Positions 1 to 7,925 of a stretch of 17,682 nt of DNA are shown here, in pieces. The first letter of the stretch is position 1; each line of letters starts with the position of its first letter. The notes under the pieces were generated by a model. The model was not told where the DNA came from, made no database searches, and saw only the letters and a program-made list of their open reading frames with translations. The stretch covers positions 1-17,682 of the forward strand of contig CANCXY010000038.1 in assembly GCA_947381875.1 (NCBI GenBank), given 5' to 3'. The stretch comes from an uncultured Clostridia bacterium. Lineage in GTDB: Bacteria > Bacillota > Clostridia > Oscillospirales > Ruminococcaceae. The position numbers were made by a program, and so were the translations under genes.

Positions 1-39
1 CCGGGCGCTGCCCGGACCTTCCAGATGCTCTGTCTCTGG
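1..39 (+). repeat. Partial copy of modular palindromic intergenic repeat (modules A-B)
   Basis: This is the left-edge copy of the repeat family also found at 3615, 5546, 12047 and 16971. Module A is a perfect 6-bp stem, CCGGGC (1-6) and GCCCGG (10-15). Module B (21-39) is a decayed form of the CCAGAGGC/GCCTCTGG hairpin. The following bases (from 40) keep only traces of module C. On this strand the order is A then B, the same as the copy after the plus-strand regulator gene at 12047. The rest of the gap up to ftsH (40-152) holds two small GC-rich hairpins (71-83 and 100-113) and no gene or convincing terminator that I can see. Confidence 0.7.
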
Positions 40-152
40 ACTCCGCGGCCTTTCCGACTCGCTAAGAGCCGCCGCTTCGCGGCTGCTGCTCGCTTGGACG
101 CGCCTGCGGGCGCAGTGAAAAGGCCGACGAAACTTTTATAGCTCCCTCTGGT

Positions 153-2063
153 TCAGTTTTTTGAGGCGGCTGCCACGCCCGCAGCGCTCGGCGTTTCTTC
201 CACAGCAGGCCCTGTGCTTTCCGGCGCGGGCTTTTTCAGAATATCCATAAATTCCTCGCCGGTGATCGTCTCTTTTTCCAGCAGATACTTTGCCAGCGCG
301 TGCAGGTGCGGCATATCGCTTTTTAAGATGTCCAGCGCCTTTTCATGCGCGGCGCGGATGATCTCCACCACCTCGCGGTCCACTGCCGCCGCTGTCTCGG
401 CGCTGCACGCAAGCGTTGCGTCGCCGCCCAGGTACTGGTTTGTCACTGTCTCCAGCGCCGTCATATCAAAGGATTTGCTCATGCCCAGGCGCGTCACCAT
501 ACTGCGAGCCAGCTTTGTCGCCTGTTCGATATCGTTTGACGCACCGCTCGTCACGCTGCCGAAAATGATCTCCTCCGCACTGCGCCCGCCCGTCAGTGTG
601 GCGATCTTCGCCAATGCCTCCTCTTTGGAGAGCAGCACGGTATCACTTTCCGGCGTCTGCATGGTATAGCCCAACGCACCCGAAGTACGCGGCACAATGG
701 TAATCTTGGTGACTGGCGCGGAATGCGACTGCTTCGCCGCCACCAGCGCGTGGCCGATCTCATGGTAGGCAACGATCTCTTTTTCACGCGGCGTCAGCAC
801 GGCGTTCTTGCGCTGATAGCCCGCCACGACTACATCAACAGATTCCGTCAAATCCGTCTGCGTCACCATGCGGCGGCCGCACTTCACGGCGCGCAATGCC
901 GCTTCGTTGATGAGGTTCGCCAGTTCCGCGCCCGACGCGCCCGATGTGGCACGCGCGACGGCCTTGAAATCAATGTTGTCATCCATCATCACATCTTTGG
1001 CGTGTACGCGCAGGATGGCCTCACGCCCCGCAAGGTCCGGCAGCTCCACCGGCACACGGCGGTCGAAACGGCCCGGACGCAACAGCGCCTTGTCAAGTGT
1101 CTCCGGCCTGTTCGTCGCGGCCAGGATCACAACGCCGGAGGAACCGTCAAAACCGTCCATCTCGCTGAGGAGCTGATTCAGCGTCTGTTCGCGCTCATCA
1201 TTGCCGCCTACAAACCCGCCGCCGTCGCGCTTTTTGCCGATGGTGTCGATCTCGTCGATAAACACGATGCACGGCGATTTCTCTTTTGCCTGCTTGAACA
1301 GGTCGCGCACGCGCGCCGCCCCCTGCCCGACAAACATCTCTACAAACTCACTGCCCGCGATGGAGAAAAACGGCACGCCCGCCTCGCCCGCTACCGCTTT
1401 TGCCAACAGCGTTTTACCGGTGCCCGGAGGGCCGACAAGCAGTACGCCTTTGGGCATCACCGCGCCGACACTGCGGTATTTATCGGGGTTGTGCAGGAAA
1501 TCGACAATCTCCTCCAGCGCCTCCTTGGCCTCGTCCTGCCCCGCAACGTCGGCGAAGGTCTTTCCTGTCTGCGCGGCCACATACATTTTCGCGTTGCTCT
1601 TGCCCATGCCGAAGGACATCATATCGCTGCCATCCATACGCTTTTTCATCATGCGCCAGAAAAGCACCATTGGCAGCACCATAATGGCTGTCGGCAGGAT
1701 CCATGTGAGCAGGAAATTCAGCAGGGAGCCGTTTTCCTGCGGGATTACGGCGGAAAACTGCACGCCCGCCTCCGTCAGCCGCTCCGACAGCTTCTCATCA
1801 GGAAAGACGCCGGTGGAATAGACGCGCTCTTTCCCCTCCTCGTCGGCGGCGACAAAGAAAAGCTGGCGGTTGTCCTCCTGCAGCTCCACGGCCTTGACGC
1901 CGCCCGCCTGGAGCTTTTCCAAGAACTGGTCATAGGAGACTTGTGTCACACGCGGCGACATCAGCATCGGGAATACAAAGACATTCAGCAGCATCAGGAT
2001 GACTGCCGCGATCATGGCATAATAGATAAACGGTTTTTTGCTTGGGGTGGGCTGCTCGTTCAT
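153..2063 (-). CDS. ftsH: FtsH-family ATP-dependent membrane zinc metalloprotease
   Basis: The gene encodes a 636-residue membrane-anchored AAA+ protease that extracts and degrades misfolded or short-lived membrane and cytosolic proteins. Two membrane segments (about residues 11-34 and 113-136) bracket a small extracytoplasmic domain. The AAA+ module has Walker A GPPGTGKT (211-218), Walker B IVFIDE (266-271) and the second region of homology (about 318-335). The protease domain has the zinc motif HEIGH (434-438) and a likely third ligand, Asp511, in SNDIEQA. The pore loop reads MFVGQGA rather than the usual MFVGVGA. The ATG at 2063 is fixed by a strong AGGAGG at 2071-2076. Length is normal for FtsH. 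It is probably unrelated to the neighbouring sugar genes and may be a paralogue rather than the main FtsH. Confidence 0.95.
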   Translation of the reverse strand: MNEQPTPSKKPFIYYAMIAAVILMLLNVFVFPMLMSPRVTQVSYDQFLEKLQAGGVKAVELQEDNRQLFFVAADEEGKERVYSTGVFPDEKLSERLTEAGVQFSAVIPQENGSLLNFLLTWILPTAIMVLPMVLFWRMMKKRMDGSDMMSFGMGKSNAKMYVAAQTGKTFADVAGQDEAKEALEEIVDFLHNPDKYRSVGAVMPKGVLLVGPPGTGKTLLAKAVAGEAGVPFFSIAGSEFVEMFVGQGAARVRDLFKQAKEKSPCIVFIDEIDTIGKKRDGGGFVGGNDEREQTLNQLLSEMDGFDGSSGVVILAATNRPETLDKALLRPGRFDRRVPVELPDLAGREAILRVHAKDVMMDDNIDFKAVARATSGASGAELANLINEAALRAVKCGRRMVTQTDLTESVDVVVAGYQRKNAVLTPREKEIVAYHEIGHALVAAKQSHSAPVTKITIVPRTSGALGYTMQTPESDTVLLSKEEALAKIATLTGGRSAEEIIFGSVTSGASNDIEQATKLARSMVTRLGMSKSFDMTALETVTNQYLGGDATLACSAETAAAVDREVVEIIRAAHEKALDILKSDMPHLHALAKYLLEKETITGEEFMDILKKPAPESTGPAVEETPSAAGVAAASKN

Positions 2064-2172
2064 AGAATCTCCTCCTCTGGTATCTGCCGCTTATTGTACC
2101 GCACAGGTATGTCAAAATTCCCGTTTCTTTGTAATAAAATTGTGAAAACCGGCTTTGCGCGGGAATATTATC

Positions 2173-2205
2173 GTGTGTCCCCCGCCCTGCGGGCAGGGGA
2201 CACAC
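2173..2205 (-). terminator. Hairpin after rhaM, probable terminator
   Basis: The arms GTGTGTCCCC (2173-2182) and GGGGACACAC (2196-2205) pair perfectly. An inner GCCC/GGGC stem extends the hairpin after one mismatch. It lies 46 bases past the rhaM stop and upstream of ftsH, so it probably ends the GH51-to-rhaM transcript. The U-run after it is weak (GATAATATT), so efficiency is uncertain and it could instead protect the mRNA 3' end. Confidence 0.55.
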
Positions 2206-2250
2206 ATCATTATTCTACCTGGCATGCGGCGGCCCGGTGCGAAGCCATTC

Positions 2251-2568
2251 TCAATCGAGCCGGAACACCTGCTCCAGCTTGGGCTGTGCGCCTGTTTCGG
2301 GGTCCATTTCCAGTTTTAGAATATCCTTCATATACTCGTTCCAGCGGTCAACAACAGGGCTTTCCGCCTGTACCTTTTCGGCATACGCAACGCCCTTTTC
2401 GCACTCATAATAGCCGAACAGCTCATCATTGACATAAAAGATGCTGTAGTTGCAGATGCCCGCTTTTTTCAGCACCTCCACCATTTCCGGCCAAATCTCC
2501 GCGTGGCGGCGTTTATACTCCTCTTTGCAGCCGGGCTTGACCCGGCCTTTCCATGCCATATGTTCCAT
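2251..2568 (-). CDS. rhaM: L-rhamnose mutarotase
   Basis: This 105-residue protein interconverts the alpha and beta anomers of L-rhamnose, feeding the anomer used by rhamnose isomerase. It matches the RhaM (YiiL/RhaU) family in length and hallmarks: the N-terminal segment KEEYKRRHAEIWPEM (about residues 16-30) and the GYYECE stretch (about 52-57) of the dimeric alpha/beta fold. The ATG at 2568 is preceded by GGGAGG (about 2576-2581); a second ATG three codons in is possible but too far from that site. It starts 15 bases after the aldo/keto reductase stop, so the two are co-transcribed. It is cytoplasmic. Its presence links this left-hand gene run to the rhaBAD operon 10 kb away. Confidence 0.93.
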   Translation of the reverse strand: MEHMAWKGRVKPGCKEEYKRRHAEIWPEMVEVLKKAGICNYSIFYVNDELFGYYECEKGVAYAEKVQAESPVVDRWNEYMKDILKLEMDPETGAQPKLEQVFRLD

Positions 2569-2583
2569 TGTATCTCCCTCCCT

Positions 2584-3561
2584 TTATTGGCTGATGCGGT
2601 CGATCTCCTTTAGCTGCTCCTGTGTGAACGCCGGTCCCTGAAGCATTTTCAGGTTTTCGAGGATCTGTTCCGGGCGGCTCGCGCCGATCAATACGCTTGT
2701 GACAGCGCCATCCCGCAGTACCCATTCCAGCGCCATAGCTGCAAGGCTCTCACCGCGCGCGGCGGCGATGTCGTTCAGGGCGCGGATCTGTTCGAGGCGG
2801 CGGCCTGTCAAATCCTCCTCCCGCAGGAAACGGCTGGCGCTGCGGGCGCGGCTGTCCTGCGGCACGCCGTTCAGATAGCGGTCGGTCAGAAGCCCCTGTG
2901 CAAGCGGGCAGAAAGCAATGATACCCTTGCCCTGCCGCACGGCGGCTTCTTTCAGCCCGTTCTGCTCAATAGTGCGGTTGAAAATGGAGTAGCTGTTCTG
3001 GTTGATAATAAACGGCACGCGCCATTCCGTGAGCAGGGCCGCGGCGCGCTCCATTGTCTCCCCGTCGTAGTTGGAGAGGCCCACATACAGCGCCTTGCCG
3101 CTCTGCACGGCCTGCGCCAATGCGCCCACCGTCTCCTCAAGCGGCGTCTCCTTATCCATGCGGTGGTGGTAAAAGATATCCACATAATCCACACCCATAC
3201 GGACAAGGCTCTGATCCAGACTTGCAAGCAGGTATTTGCGGCTCCCGCCGTCACCATACGGCCCTTCCCACATGCCGTAGCCCGCTTTTGTTGATACAAT
3301 CAGCTCGTCGCGGTGCGCGCGCAGTTCCTCATGCAGGATGCGCCCAAAATTGCGCTCCGCCGCGCCCGGTTCCGGGCCGTAGTTGTTCGCAAGGTCAAAG
3401 TGGGTGACGCCGTGCGTGAACGCCGTCAGCACCATAGCCTTCATATTCTCATACGGCGACGTATCGCCAAAATTGTGCCACATCCCCAGCGAGACTGCGG
3501 GCAGCTTCAGGCCACTCGCGCCGCAGCGGTGATAGCGCATTGTATCGTATTGTATCTGCAT
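2584..3561 (-). CDS. Aldo/keto reductase (YghZ/Kv-beta-like), candidate lactaldehyde reductase
   Basis: This is a 325-residue NAD(P)H-dependent aldo/keto reductase with a TIM-barrel fold. The catalytic tetrad is visible: Asp56 and Tyr61 in FDLANNYG, Lys92 in STKAGY, and His132 or His133 in YHHRMD. GASRPEQ (293-299) is a typical cofactor-binding loop. The start MHNFG-type N-terminus (GLKLPAVSLGMWHNFG, 17-32) resembles the YghZ/L-glyceraldehyde-3-phosphate reductase group. I chose the ATG at 3561 because AAGGA lies at 3571-3575, nine bases upstream; the reading frame stays open to 3771 but would run through the repeat. It sits directly upstream of rhaM. In this context reduction of L-lactaldehyde, the RhaD product, to 1,2-propanediol is a reasonable inference but is not shown by sequence. 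Confidence 0.88.
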   Translation of the reverse strand: MQIQYDTMRYHRCGASGLKLPAVSLGMWHNFGDTSPYENMKAMVLTAFTHGVTHFDLANNYGPEPGAAERNFGRILHEELRAHRDELIVSTKAGYGMWEGPYGDGGSRKYLLASLDQSLVRMGVDYVDIFYHHRMDKETPLEETVGALAQAVQSGKALYVGLSNYDGETMERAAALLTEWRVPFIINQNSYSIFNRTIEQNGLKEAAVRQGKGIIAFCPLAQGLLTDRYLNGVPQDSRARSASRFLREEDLTGRRLEQIRALNDIAAARGESLAAMALEWVLRDGAVTSVLIGASRPEQILENLKMLQGPAFTQEQLKEIDRISQ

Positions 3562-3614
3562 TTTTCTCATTCCTTTCCTATGCCGGGAAAATACACAAAA
3601 GCCCCTTCCAACAA

Positions 3615-3708
3615 GATGGGTTTCCAAAGGGGCTACGCCCCTTTGGCGGAGCCTCTGGCAGGATTCCAAAGGGCAGCGCCCTTTGGGCAGGTTTGGGCGG
3701 CAGCCCAA
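3615..3708 (-). repeat. Modular palindromic repeat, copy with internal deletions
   Basis: This copy begins two bases after the DUF6171 stop when read on the minus strand. It holds module A' (TTGGGC 3693-3698 with GCCCAA 3703-3708), a second C-type hairpin (CCAAAGGGC 3666-3674 with GCCCTTTGG 3678-3686) and the main module C (CCAAAGGGGC 3624-3633 with GCCCCTTTGG 3637-3646). The conserved flank GATGGGTTT is at 3615-3623. Compared with the copy at 16971, module B has lost its left arm (only CCTCTGG remains, 3652-3658) and the first A module is missing. Each loss lies between very short direct repeats, which suggests deletion by slippage. Confidence 0.85.
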
Positions 3709-3709
3709 C

Positions 3710-3973
3710 TCACCACGGACTATGGATGCGCGGACAGTGCATGTCCAAACGCGCGGCGCGCATTTCCACATAACAGCCGCACTGCATACAGGTCCCGCCG
3801 TCCAGGAAACCGCACTCCTTACAGGCCATCACACGGCGCTCGTATTCCTCGTCGGAGGTGCGCTTTTTGGGCGGCAGCGCGGCACGGTAGCGCTTTACAC
3901 TCTCGTAATAATCATTTTCATCCGTCATTTCCCGCAAGAGGCAGCGACGGCACTGTTTCGGTTGGGCTTCCAT
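3710..3973 (-). CDS. DUF6171 family Cys-rich small protein, probable metal binder
   Basis: The protein has 87 residues and eight cysteines: Cys8 and Cys11 (CRRC), Cys51 and Cys54 (CKEC), Cys62, Cys65 and Cys67 (CMQCGC) and Cys80 (HCP). This pattern and the central YYESVKRY and EEYERR segments match DUF6171, a family of unknown function common in Firmicutes. Zinc-ribbon-like metal binding is inferred from the cysteine pairs. The ATG at 3973 shares its A with the TGA of the GH51 gene (TGATG), so translation is coupled; an in-frame GTG at 3976 is the alternative. There is no signal peptide or membrane segment. Why it is coupled to an arabinofuranosidase is unknown. Confidence 0.85.
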   Translation of the reverse strand: MEAQPKQCRRCLLREMTDENDYYESVKRYRAALPPKKRTSDEEYERRVMACKECGFLDGGTCMQCGCYVEMRAARLDMHCPRIHSPW

Positions 3974-5454
3974 CACGGCTCAACCGTGAACGCCGCCACG
4001 CTGCACGCGGGCAGAACTGCGGAAAAGCCCGTATCTGTCAGCGCCGCTTTTAGAGATTTTGGCGCAACGCGGGCGGGAGCGTCGAAATCATTGTAATCGG
4101 CGGGGCGGCCTGTCAGCACGCGGCCTGTGACCTTGTTTGCCCGGACGCCCGACAGCAACACATCGACCGGCTTCGCCTCTGTGTCGCAGAGGTTCGCAAC
4201 TGTGACAAGAATCCTGCCGTCCGCCGCCTCGCTGGCCGAAACGTGCAGATCGGGCACGCATGTGTCCCCTTCGCCATAAATGACTGATGTTTCCGCATAC
4301 GTCTCCAACTGCTTTGCGCCCTGATGGCCCTTGTACATCTCGAACACATGATACGTCGGTGTCAGCGCCATGCGCGCGCCCTCGGTGAGGACGACCGCCT
4401 GCAACACATTGACCGTCTGCGCAATATTCGCCATTGCCACCACATCACAGTGGTCGTTGAACAGGTTCAGATTGACGGCGGCCACCAGCGCGTCGCGCAT
4501 TGTGTTCTGCTGATAGAGGAATCCGGGGTTGGTGCCCGGCTCTACGTCGTACCATGTGCCCCATTCGTCAATCACAAGCCCTACTTTGCGTTTGCCCTGG
4601 TACTGGCGGATAATCCGGCTGTGGTTCTCAATCAGCTCCTCCATGCGAAAGGTCTTTTGCAGGGTGACATAAAACTCCGACCGGTCAAAATTCAGCGCGC
4701 TGCCCTTGTGCTGCCAGTCTTCATGGGGCAGCGTATAGTAATGGAGGCTAACGGCGTCAATCACATGCCCGGCGCGCTCCATTTCAGTTTTTGTCCAGTG
4801 ATAATCCGCCACATTCGCGCCGGAGGCGATCTTGTAAATCGTATGGTCGGGGGAATAATTGCGCAGATAAGTGGCATACTGGCGGCATAAATCGCCGTAG
4901 TACTCGGCGCGCATATTGCCGCCGCAGCCCCACGCCTCGTTGCCAATGCCCCAATATTTCACGTTCCACGGCTCCTCGCGGCCATTTTCCCGGCGAAGCT
5001 GCGCCATGGGGGAAACGCCGCCCATGTTGCAATACTCCACCCAGTCGGAAAATTCCTGCACGGTGCCACTGCCGACGTTGCCACTGATATACGCCTCGCA
5101 CCCAATCTGACGGCAAAACTCCATAAATTCATGCGTACCGAAGGAGTTGTCCTCCGTAACGCCGCCCCAGTTCGTATTCACAATCGTTTTGCGCTGCGCC
5201 TTTTCTCCGATGCCGTCGCGCCAGTGGTAGGTATCGGCGAAACAGCCCCCCGGCCAGCGCAGGACGGGTACAGCGATATTTTTCAGTGCCTCCACTACAT
5301 CCGTGCGCATGCCGTTTACATTTGGTATTTCGCTACCCTCACCCGCGAACAGCCCGCCATAGATGCAGCGGCCCAGATGCTCCGAAAAATGGCCATAGAT
5401 ATTCGGGTCGATCCTCCCCGCCGAGCGGTTCGCATTTACAAAAAGATGTGCCAT
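3973..5454 (-). CDS. abfA: GH51 alpha-L-arabinofuranosidase, intracellular
   Basis: This is a 493-residue retaining alpha-L-arabinofuranosidase that would remove terminal arabinofuranose from arabinan or arabinogalactan side chains of RG-I. The N-terminal TIM barrel (to about 370) carries the acid/base Glu173 in GIGNEAWG and the nucleophile Glu297 in [25 protein letters not shown] (66-81) and [15 protein letters not shown] (20-34) are GH51 signatures. A C-terminal beta-sandwich covers about 385-493. Length is standard for bacterial GH51. No signal peptide is present, so it acts on imported oligosaccharides. The ATG at 5454 has AGGGGG at 5465-5470; the frame is open further upstream only through the repeat. 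It is followed without a gap by the DUF6171 gene. Confidence 0.94.
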   Translation of the reverse strand: MAHLFVNANRSAGRIDPNIYGHFSEHLGRCIYGGLFAGEGSEIPNVNGMRTDVVEALKNIAVPVLRWPGGCFADTYHWRDGIGEKAQRKTIVNTNWGGVTEDNSFGTHEFMEFCRQIGCEAYISGNVGSGTVQEFSDWVEYCNMGGVSPMAQLRRENGREEPWNVKYWGIGNEAWGCGGNMRAEYYGDLCRQYATYLRNYSPDHTIYKIASGANVADYHWTKTEMERAGHVIDAVSLHYYTLPHEDWQHKGSALNFDRSEFYVTLQKTFRMEELIENHSRIIRQYQGKRKVGLVIDEWGTWYDVEPGTNPGFLYQQNTMRDALVAAVNLNLFNDHCDVVAMANIAQTVNVLQAVVLTEGARMALTPTYHVFEMYKGHQGAKQLETYAETSVIYGEGDTCVPDLHVSASEAADGRILVTVANLCDTEAKPVDVLLSGVRANKVTGRVLTGRPADYNDFDAPARVAPKSLKAALTDTGFSAVLPACSVAAFTVEP

Positions 5455-5504
5455 ATCATACTTTCCCCCTACTGTTTTTAGTTTCCCCTGCCTTCCAAAG
5501 GATA

Positions 5505-5543
5505 ACATATATAAGATAGGCGCAAAAATGCAATTTTTGCGCC
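5505..5543 (-). promoter_or_regulatory. Candidate promoter of the GH51 gene overlapped by a perfect inverted repeat
   Basis: A possible -35 TTGCAT (5528-5533) and -10 TATATG (5506-5511) are separated by 16 bp. The inverted repeat GGCGCAAAAAT (5519-5529) and ATTTTTGCGCC (5533-5543), with a 3-base spacer, is perfect over 11 bp and covers the -35 and spacer. It could be an operator for a dimeric repressor, or an RNA hairpin ending the upstream GH112 transcript. The promoter boxes are only moderate matches. Confidence 0.35.
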
Positions 5544-5545
5544 AT

Positions 5546-5625
5546 GATGGGATTCCAAAGGGGGCTTGCCCCCTTTGGCGGAGTCCAGAGGCAGAGCCTC
5601 TGGGCAGGTTTGGGCGGCAGCCCAA
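5546..5625 (-). repeat. Modular palindromic repeat, A-B-C copy after the GH112 gene
   Basis: Read on the minus strand, this copy begins 26 bases past the GH112 stop. Module A'' is TTGGGC (5610-5615) with GCCCAA (5620-5625). Module B is CCAGAGGC (5585-5592) with GCCTCTGG (5596-5603). Module C is CCAAAGGGGGC (5555-5565) with GCCCCCTTTGG (5568-5578), an 11-bp stem with a 2-base centre. The shared flank GATGGGATT is at 5546-5554. All three stems are perfect, and the linkers between modules match the other copies. Confidence 0.9.
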
Positions 5626-5651
5626 TATTTTCCTGTCTGTCCCTGGCTCTA

Positions 5652-7811
5652 TTATAGCGTAAGGAAACGGGTTTCGCAAGGGACAAGTTCTACAGTCACA
5701 CGGCCTTTTTCCGTCTCGATTTGCGCGGTGTGGGGCGCGGCCTCGTCGTTGTTGGCAACTACCAGCGTTTTCCGCGCGGCAAACCATGCGCATTCCACGG
5801 CGGGGTGGTCGCTCAACGCCATTTGGGTGAGCGGGCGGCCCGTCGACCAAAGCAGCAGGTTCAGCAGCAGGCGCGCGTTTTCGCTGCTGTAGGAAAAGCC
5901 GGAAAGGTATACGCCCCTACCTTTGCCGAAATTGTGGGCGGCAAGGGTGGGTATGCCGTCGGCGGCGCAAAGCACGCGCGTGTCCGCGTCTGTCAGATAC
6001 AGGTGGCCATGCGCGGGGATGTTTGCGCCCTCCGGAATCAGCCCATCCACCGGCTGCGCCTGGACGGGCCAGCGGCCATGACAGACGCGCGCGCCGGTAT
6101 CCTCGTCAACGCCCAGTACGCGCGCCATGCGGAAGAAATCGCCGTGGCCGGGCGCGGCAGACGGCTCCTCAACACCGAGGAAAACGCCGCCCTGCCAGAT
6201 CCACGCGTTCAGTTTCGCGATCAAGTCCGCGTCATCCCACGCCGCGCCGCCGCTCCACGCGGTCCCGGCGCGCCCGGCGTTGATCACCACATCTATCTCT
6301 GACAGCGCACCCCGTTTGACATCCTCAAAGCTGATAAAGCGCGTATGCACCGGCAGGCCCGCCAAGGCCTCATTGATATGAATGAGCGTGTGCATATACG
6401 TTTCATGGAAATGGCCTGAGAGCGTCCACGGGCGCAGGCCGCCCCAGCTATGCAGCACTGCAACGGTGACAGGCAGGGTGTATACTTCATCCTGCTCATG
6501 CAGGGCGCGCAGGGCACGGAACTCGTCGGCAATGTCTGCGATATACTTTACAAAATCCGGGAACTCCCGCAGCAGGTGCAGGTAACCGCCCAGGCCAATC
6601 CGATCGATCTTCTGGCGCAAAAGCGCGCGGCGGACGTGCATCCAGTAGGCTTTCGCGTCGCGCGTGGGGTCGCCGCCCGCCTGGAACGTCGGCGCGCCGC
6701 CCAGTCCCACCGGGAAAAGATAGGGGTGCAGGCGCAGCTCGTGCGTCTGCGCGGGCGTACCAGCGCACATGCGCGCCTCATAGCCGGAAAAAACGCACTT
6801 GATCACTCCGTCAAAGCCGATTTGAGGGAAATATGGCCCGTAAGGCTCCACCCCAACCCAACTGTCGTCGTAGAACACATACGCCTTTTTGCCGTAGCGG
6901 TGTACGATTGCCACCAGTTCTTTGCCGTAGTCCGCCACAAATTCCTGGATAAAGTCCATATAGCGGCACTTTTTTTCACTCGGCGGCATGTGTGTCACCT
7001 GGTAATTGCCCTGATTGATGAAATCCTCCGCCGTCAGCCGCCAGCCGTTCCTTTTTTCAAATTCCGTCAGCATCGTTTCCGATACCGTAAAATCGTAACT
7101 GCCCCAGTCGGTGAAAAGGGTCTGGTTGCGTTTGTCGCTGCCCCAGATCCACACGAAATTGTAAAACAGGCTGGTGAAGCGCACCACATTCGTGTGCGGG
7201 TGTGTTTTGCACCAGTTTTCCAGCCAATCCGTCAGGAACGCCCGCGCTTCGGGGCGGCAGGGGTCGATGGGCATCAGGTGTTCGCTCTGCCATGCGTTTG
7301 TCACATGGTTGTACATATTGATTTCTTCCCATATGCGGTAGGCCAGGAAACTGACTGTGTAGGCGTGGAACGGCTCTGTTTCGATTGTGACTGTCCCCTG
7401 CACGGTGTCCCACCGCCAAGCGCTCTCCGGCAGCAGCTTTTCTGCGGTGCGGTCCCACACCTGCCAGAAACGCCGAGCGTCCGGGGAATCATTGACGCGG
7501 AACTGCTCTGTGAAAAAGCCCTCCATCGGCGCAACCGTCAAGGATGAACCCTCAGCCATGCGCGGCTGCGTACACAGGAACGTCTGCTGCAAGCACTCCG
7601 AATGCTGTGCCGCCCACTCGTTGTGGTCGCGGATAAGGCAGATTGTGGAATAAATATCGTACCCGGCACACAGCAGCTCATCCGAAAGCTGCGTGCCGTC
7701 GGAATCGCGAATCACGTCCGCGCCCCATGTGCGGGCGAGTTCAAGCGTCAGATCCTCGCACCCGGATTCTCCGGGCAGCGTAAACCCCCCTTGCGTATGT
7801 CCTATCCTCAT
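5652..7811 (-). CDS. GH112 phosphorylase, probable D-galactosyl-beta-1,4-L-rhamnose phosphorylase
   Basis: This 719-residue protein belongs to GH112, inverting phosphorylases that split beta-galactosides with inorganic phosphate to give alpha-galactose-1-phosphate. It starts with the family-like [17 protein letters not shown] and has the normal length. The catalytic TIM barrel spans about 1-440, with the probable general acid in YDDSW (Asp315/316). An amidotransferase-like middle domain (about 445-660; note [10 protein letters not shown] and [18 protein letters not shown]) and a small C-terminal beta domain follow. GH112 members act on galacto-N-biose/lacto-N-biose or on Gal-beta-1,4-L-Rha. 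The surrounding rhamnose and RG-I genes favour the second, as characterised in Clostridium phytofermentans; this is inference. It is cytoplasmic. The ATG at 7811 has GGAGGAG about eight bases upstream. Confidence 0.88.
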   Translation of the reverse strand: MRIGHTQGGFTLPGESGCEDLTLELARTWGADVIRDSDGTQLSDELLCAGYDIYSTICLIRDHNEWAAQHSECLQQTFLCTQPRMAEGSSLTVAPMEGFFTEQFRVNDSPDARRFWQVWDRTAEKLLPESAWRWDTVQGTVTIETEPFHAYTVSFLAYRIWEEINMYNHVTNAWQSEHLMPIDPCRPEARAFLTDWLENWCKTHPHTNVVRFTSLFYNFVWIWGSDKRNQTLFTDWGSYDFTVSETMLTEFEKRNGWRLTAEDFINQGNYQVTHMPPSEKKCRYMDFIQEFVADYGKELVAIVHRYGKKAYVFYDDSWVGVEPYGPYFPQIGFDGVIKCVFSGYEARMCAGTPAQTHELRLHPYLFPVGLGGAPTFQAGGDPTRDAKAYWMHVRRALLRQKIDRIGLGGYLHLLREFPDFVKYIADIADEFRALRALHEQDEVYTLPVTVAVLHSWGGLRPWTLSGHFHETYMHTLIHINEALAGLPVHTRFISFEDVKRGALSEIDVVINAGRAGTAWSGGAAWDDADLIAKLNAWIWQGGVFLGVEEPSAAPGHGDFFRMARVLGVDEDTGARVCHGRWPVQAQPVDGLIPEGANIPAHGHLYLTDADTRVLCAADGIPTLAAHNFGKGRGVYLSGFSYSSENARLLLNLLLWSTGRPLTQMALSDHPAVECAWFAARKTLVVANNDEAAPHTAQIETEKGRVTVELVPCETRFLTL

Positions 7812-7882
7812 GGCTGTCTCTCCTCCTTGGTGATCTGCCGCCCGTGCGCTTCGCCGGTGCATGCGTTGTGATAGAAAACCGG

Positions 7883-7917
7883 CCAACCTTCCCCGCCCAT
7901 CGGACGGGAAAGATTGG
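7883..7917 (-). terminator. Intrinsic terminator or attenuator between CE12 and GH112 genes
   Basis: On the minus strand CCAATCTTTCCCG (7917-7905) pairs along 13 bp with CGGGGAAGGTTGG (7895-7883), using two G-U wobbles that are C-A mismatches on the other strand. This shows the hairpin is selected in the minus-strand RNA. A GGTTTTCT stretch follows. It sits eight bases after the CE12 stop and about 70 bases before GH112, so it may only partly reduce read-through into the GH112 gene. Confidence 0.6.
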
Positions 7918-7925
7918 TGGATTTC

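Noticed and set aside
2093..2115. ftsH promoter from TTGACA (2110-2115) and TACAAT (2093-2098)
   Set aside because: Both boxes match consensus well but are only 11 bp apart, too close for one housekeeping sigma promoter.
723..2432. Long plus-strand open frame (569 codons) opposite ftsH
   Set aside because: It is antisense to a clear FtsH with all motifs, has Arg/His-rich composition typical of shadow frames in GC-rich DNA, and has no ribosome site.
3562..3771. N-terminal extension of the aldo/keto reductase
   Set aside because: The frame is open but runs through the palindromic repeat; the ribosome site and the family start both favour 3561.
5455..5850. N-terminal extension of the GH51 protein
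   Set aside because: The extra part is translated repeat and the end of the GH112 gene in another frame; the ATG at 5454 has a good ribosome site and matches the family start.
6450..7547. Plus-strand open frame of 365 codons opposite the GH112 gene
   Set aside because: Antisense shadow of a well-supported family protein, with no recognisable domain or start signal.
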